A stretch of DNA of 64,000 bases from Patiria miniata (Eukaryota; Echinodermata; Asteroidea; Valvatida; Asterinidae): positions 310,001 through 374,000 of the forward strand of contig NW_024037074.1 of NCBI RefSeq assembly GCF_015706575.1, read 5' to 3'. Shown piece after piece: positions 60,759 through 64,000 of this stretch. Position numbers and translations under genes: made by a program. Below the pieces are notes generated by a model. That model saw only the letters and a program-made list of their open reading frames with translations. It did not search any database and was not told the DNA's origin. How positions within the stretch are numbered: position 1 is the stretch's first letter; each line of letters begins with the position of its first letter.

Positions 60759-61256
60759 TATTTTTTCAAGTTTGAAACCAGTCCACACTTCTAGTCTAGC
60801 AAAAGCCAAAAAGTAAAAAAGCAAATACTTTTAGCTTGAAGCAAATAGTGAAAGCATTTGCTCTCATTTTTATTCATGCAAATAAAAGTTATGCTGAAAA
60901 ATACGTAATAAAAAAAAAGAAGCAAATGCTAGTTTTAATACATACGACCAAATGTTTCAATGTTAATCATAATTGCATCGTATATGTTTGAGTAATAGAT
61001 ATAAAGTGTTTGAGGACCTACGTGGATCTGTTTGGGCCTACAACGACGCCCATTCACTGAGCGGATTCGGGATTGCCCATCGAGAACTCGAAAAGATAGG
61101 AGAGACCAAGGCCAGTTGCTTTGGTAAAATTTTTCATTCAGGTAAGACAAACTTCCATGAAGACTCAACTCAACTCATTAGTTCAAGTCCCCCCCCCCCC
61201 CCCAACTAAGCCCTAAGACAACACTGAGTGTACACTGTTTACAAAATATGTCCGGT
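60759..61256. other. Array flank and 3' intergenic region
   Basis: AT-rich sequence after the last recognisable monomer, followed by about 150 bp of less biased sequence and a poly-C tract at 61,189-61,203. No gene is assigned here (see the rejected plus-strand exon at about 61,000-61,141). Confidence 0.4.
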
Positions 61257-61262
61257 TTTATT
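61257..61262 (-). promoter_or_regulatory. Candidate polyadenylation signal AATAAA
   Basis: AATAAA on the minus strand, about 138 bp downstream of the stop codon at 61,400. Distance and orientation suit the 3' end of the split gene. It is not proven. Confidence 0.4.
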
Positions 61263-61399
61263 TAGTTAAGTGGCTTTCAGGCTGTTAGTTCTCCCACGTT
61301 TTAATAGTGGCCCCTCATTTGACAATTGTCTTCAAACGTTCTTTTGTCAAAGCCATCGGGGCAGAATATTTTTGGCATGCTGTTGGAAAGAATCAATTT

Positions 61400-62010
61400 T
61401 CAACTTTTGTTCTTGTGAAAATCCTGTTGCGTGACATCACAGCCTGTGTTGTGATGTGGATGAGTTCTACCTGATTGATAAACGTGACCCGACTCAGAGG
61501 TGTCATGTCTTGGTGACAGTCCCTCGCTTGTCAGTAGGTACAGAATGTCATTTGGTGACAAGTGAACGTCCTTTATATCCCAAGTCAAGGAGTCATGTCC
61601 CACAGTATCTCCGGGGTTATCCACGGTGTTGCCGAGCGGCTCCGAATCCTCCTCAGACGTTATCGTCATGACAACTGTCTGCTCCATGTTCCCAAGGGTG
61701 CCCTCCGAGGACGACATCATGGACATGTGTGAGATGTCCTGTGATTGGTCAGCAAGGTATGGTACCAAGACTGTAGATTCAGCTGCAGATTCCTCGGGGC
61801 TGATTTGGATAATGCGCAGGCCTGAGTGTACAGCCGTAGCTGTGCTAGATGGTGGTGCAGCAGCTGGGTGTGCTGCTCAGACATGTGTTGCAGTAAGTCT
61901 TGCAAAATGGACTGGTTCTCGCTGTCGTTGGTTAGACGTTTCAAACTGGACTTGTGAATCATGGACAGCTGCTGATTGAGTGACGTGTCTGTGTTGGACA
62001 AATACCCAAC
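61400..62010 (-). CDS. Terminal coding exon of an unrecognised split gene, with an apparent frameshift
   Basis: The exon opens after a strong acceptor (CCTTCTTGCTCTCCAG, ending at 62,011). It continues in phase 0 from the upstream exon: VGYLSNTDTSLNQQLSMIHK, then SENQSILQDLLQHMSEQHTQ, which is helical and Gln/His/Leu-rich. That frame stays open to 61,717. A second frame, open from 61,876 onward, reads SGLRIIQISPEESAAES, then acidic Ser/Thr/Asp/Glu-rich sequence (GNMEQTVVMTITSEEDSEPL), and stops at 61,400. Both frames look coding, so a one-base error or a true frameshift lies between 61,717 and 61,876. No domain was recognised. It may be the C-terminal tail of a nuclear or adaptor protein, which is a guess from composition only. 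Confidence 0.6.
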
Positions 62011-62603
62011 CTGGAGAGCAAGAAGGATGGGCAGAGAAATTATTTGCTTACAGATGGAATTTTAATAGACCAATCCATTAGGCTCTGCCCCATGATGTGT
62101 AACCAATCACAACCATGACAACGCACCCCAAAGTCTGACATTTATGCACTTTATGATGTGTGCAGTTGGAGCATGAATGCTTAAGAAGGCACATGTGTTG
62201 TTGCCCAGTTATTTAGTGCAACTAGAGTATGAGTGAAACCACGAATCCTCTACACAAGGATAAACTACACATCTGAGCTTGTGTACAAAATGTGTGCAAC
62301 GGTTTGTCTGCATTTATCATTAGCAGCGTCAGCGCATAGAACAACGTAGAACGTGTAGAAAATGTAGAGCAATGACAACAACAGTGCACACCATGATAGC
62401 CCACAGCCATGACAGCTGGCATCCTAACAGAAATCTGACCACTGAGAGAGCGCAGTCGCATTAGTGTGCCTGCATTAGTTCTGATCAAGGTATGTCCCCC
62501 CTCCCACTTTTGAGAAGCGATTGACGCCCTTGGTACCTGTTGCACTCAGGGAACAAGATCCAAACTCATTCTTAGACCAAGACCAGATGGAATGCCCACT
62601 CAC

Positions 62604-62794
62604 CTTTGTACGAAGCCTTTCTATAGTGCCTTTCATCCTGTGCTCTGTCTGGGCCAACGTTGTCTGCTCCTCCTCAAGAGTCTTCTCCAGACTTTCCTTC
62701 TCCTGCAGCAGCAGCGACAAGTTGTGCTCTGTGTAGCAAGTCTCGTCCTCCAAATCCCCTTTGCTTCCCTCGTCTGGTATCTCAATAAGGACAA
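62604..62794 (-). CDS. Internal exon (191 bp) of the split gene: acidic coiled-coil segment
   Basis: The acceptor is CTCGTAAACAG before 62,794. The donor is AAAG|GTGAGT, a full consensus, at 62,604/62,603. The exon begins with two bases that complete a codon with the single base left by the exon at 63,573, and it ends on a codon boundary. It therefore joins both neighbours in phase. It encodes about 63 residues: VLIEIPDEGSKGDLEDETC, then heptad-like LSLLLQEKESLEKTLEEEQT, then EHRMKGTIERLRTK. Leu and Glu/Lys spacing suggests a coiled coil. No family was recognised. The intron to the terminal exon is 593 bp (62,011-62,603). Confidence 0.7.
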
Positions 62795-63572
62795 CTGTTT
62801 ACGAGAGGGAAAGGTTAAGTAATTATCCTGGATAATAATTCCTGTAATAATGAAAGTCGCTCATCAAAAGGTCACTCCAGGTGTGGGCTACACAAAGAGG
62901 GGAAATGACGGGAGGAGTTTTTGGAGTGGAAAGGTTGACATATATGTTGCACTGGAAAGGGACAGATAATATGTAGCGGTAAAAACAGGATACAGGCAAG
63001 AAAGACCCCAGTGATGCAGTGCGTGTCAAGAACATGTAATTCCTTGTAGCTGGGTGTAAGCAATCACTCACTTTTTAACCATATTCCTAACATTAGGTGG
63101 GCAAGGTGAAGGACAAATTCCAATATTTAATTAACTGTTGAAGTCCGCTTTCAAAATGCACTGCCACCCTGACTCATTAAATTTTCTAAAATCCATCAAT
63201 TTAAAAACACCAATTCCACTTTGTAAAATCCACTGTCAATATGGCCCTCACCCGCCCCAACCCCCTTAAAAAAATGCTGAAATTTTGGTGGTTGTTTTGT
63301 TTATTTTATTGACCAAACAAGTGCAGGAGTGAAGACAACTGTTTTAAACATGCTGTTGTCTACCCATTTCCTTCTTCCGTATGGATTCATGATATATCAA
63401 TTGTGGGGCTGGGGGGGGGAAGAGTTCTTCCTTGTATCAAATGCCTCCCCCTTGGCTTTTTGGTCAGCTTTTTCTAATTATCCTTCACTGCTGGTGGCAT
63501 TATCCACCTTAACCTCTGGGTAGATGCTGAAGGATTCTTGGAGGGTCAGGGTTAATATTCTTACCATCTTAC

Positions 63573-63769
63573 CTTCCCCATTGGCAGTGCTCTGGCTCGG
63601 ATCATTGATGCAGGCATACTGGTACTCGATTTGCGGCTGCTGCCCATCAGTCTGCTCATAGCCCCGGGGATGAGGTGTCCGTCTCCGATGGCTGCTGTGA
63701 CTGGGGGACTATGAGGTGTGTTACCAGGCTGGTACTGTTGGGTGCTGGGTCAGTGTATGTGGTGAAGAT
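63573..63769 (-). CDS. Upstream exon of the split gene, with an apparent frameshift
   Basis: The donor is GGGGAAG|GTAAGA at 63,573/63,572, leaving one base of a codon (phase 1) that fits the next exon. The upstream limit is taken at the AG before 63,769 and is uncertain. The frame IFTTYTDPAPNSTSLVTHLI...SQQPSETDTSSPG is followed by YEQTDGQQPQIEYQYACIND in another frame. The switch must occur between 63,659 and 63,708, close to CCCCGGGG, a typical site for a sequencing or mutational indel. The composition is Ser/Pro/Thr/Gln-rich. The rest of the gene lies beyond the right edge or in unrecognised exons. Confidence 0.5.
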
Positions 63770-64000
63770 CTAGTTGACATACTGGGTAAAAATGGTGGAG
63801 TGAAGTCGTTAAGGTTGACAAAATGAGACTTAAACCAAAAGATTCAATTTACGACACAAACGTACAGTGATAAAATTAGGTTCACAATTAATTATTTTAA
63901 AAGGCACGAAGTGTTGGCATTTGATATAATCCACCCAAATCCTTGTAGAACTACCATACCTGCTCACAAGGTACATAAATTTCAACTGATTACATTTATT
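63770..64000. other. Probable intron of the split gene
   Basis: AT-rich and without a recognisable exon. It is assigned as intron only because of the gene model on its left. Confidence 0.35.

Noticed and set aside
60998..61141. Possible plus-strand exon ending TTCAG|GTAAGA
   Set aside because: The donor is good and the frame readable (VFEDLRGSVWAYNDAHSLSG), but there is no convincing acceptor, no second exon, and the minus strand is also open. Kept only as a note.

Overview
This window looks like intergenic, repeat-dominated DNA from an animal, probably a marine invertebrate. The evidence is an AT-rich base composition, introns with consensus splice sites, short invertebrate-type LINE, Ty3/Gypsy and piggyBac-like fragments, TTAGGG-like repeats, long poly-G and poly-C tracts, and many TACATGTA words. 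An echinoderm, hemichordate or amphioxus is my best guess, but the species cannot be fixed from the sequence. There are no bacterial genes, operons or CRISPR arrays. Nearly all short open frames, including the many near-identical ones at 38-60 kb, come from repeats.

Layout. (1) 1-5,520: dispersed repeats, a telomere-like minisatellite, two copies of one Ty3/Gypsy pol fragment, and a LINE C-terminal fragment. (2) 5,521-16,744: copy 1 of an 11-kb segmental duplication. (3) 16,745-21,533: sequence outside the duplication, with a LINE RT fragment and a gag-like retroelement frame. (4) 21,534-25,066: a tandem array of about 24 monomers of roughly 150 bp whose core is tRNA-like on the minus strand. 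It runs into a 500-N gap. (5) 25,567-36,350: copy 2 of the segmental duplication, in direct orientation. (6) 37,444-60,758: a second array of about 155 monomers of the same satellite family, in the opposite orientation (tRNA-like core on the plus strand), with nested higher-order repeats. (7) 61,257-64,000: the 3' end of a split protein-coding gene on the minus strand. Three exons join in consistent phase, and two apparent frameshifts are present.

The main result is the satellite. Every monomer I read carries a tRNA-like core with a consensus-fitting Pol III A box and B box 44 bp apart, a D-arm-like hairpin, and T-runs just after the B box. The two arrays are diverged relatives in inverted orientation, and edge monomers of the large array look intermediate between them. 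About 180 potential Pol III promoters therefore lie within 40 kb. Separately, three copies of a 225-bp foldback element carry a tRNA-like sequence between inverted arms of about 67 bp. Comparing the two segmental copies gives a before/after record of local events: a 49-bp perfect palindrome, a 361-bp tandem duplication, a 535-bp TIR insertion, and rearranged 31-bp inverted units.

Limits: alignments, copy counts and divergence were judged by eye. No tRNA scan, repeat library or protein search was run.
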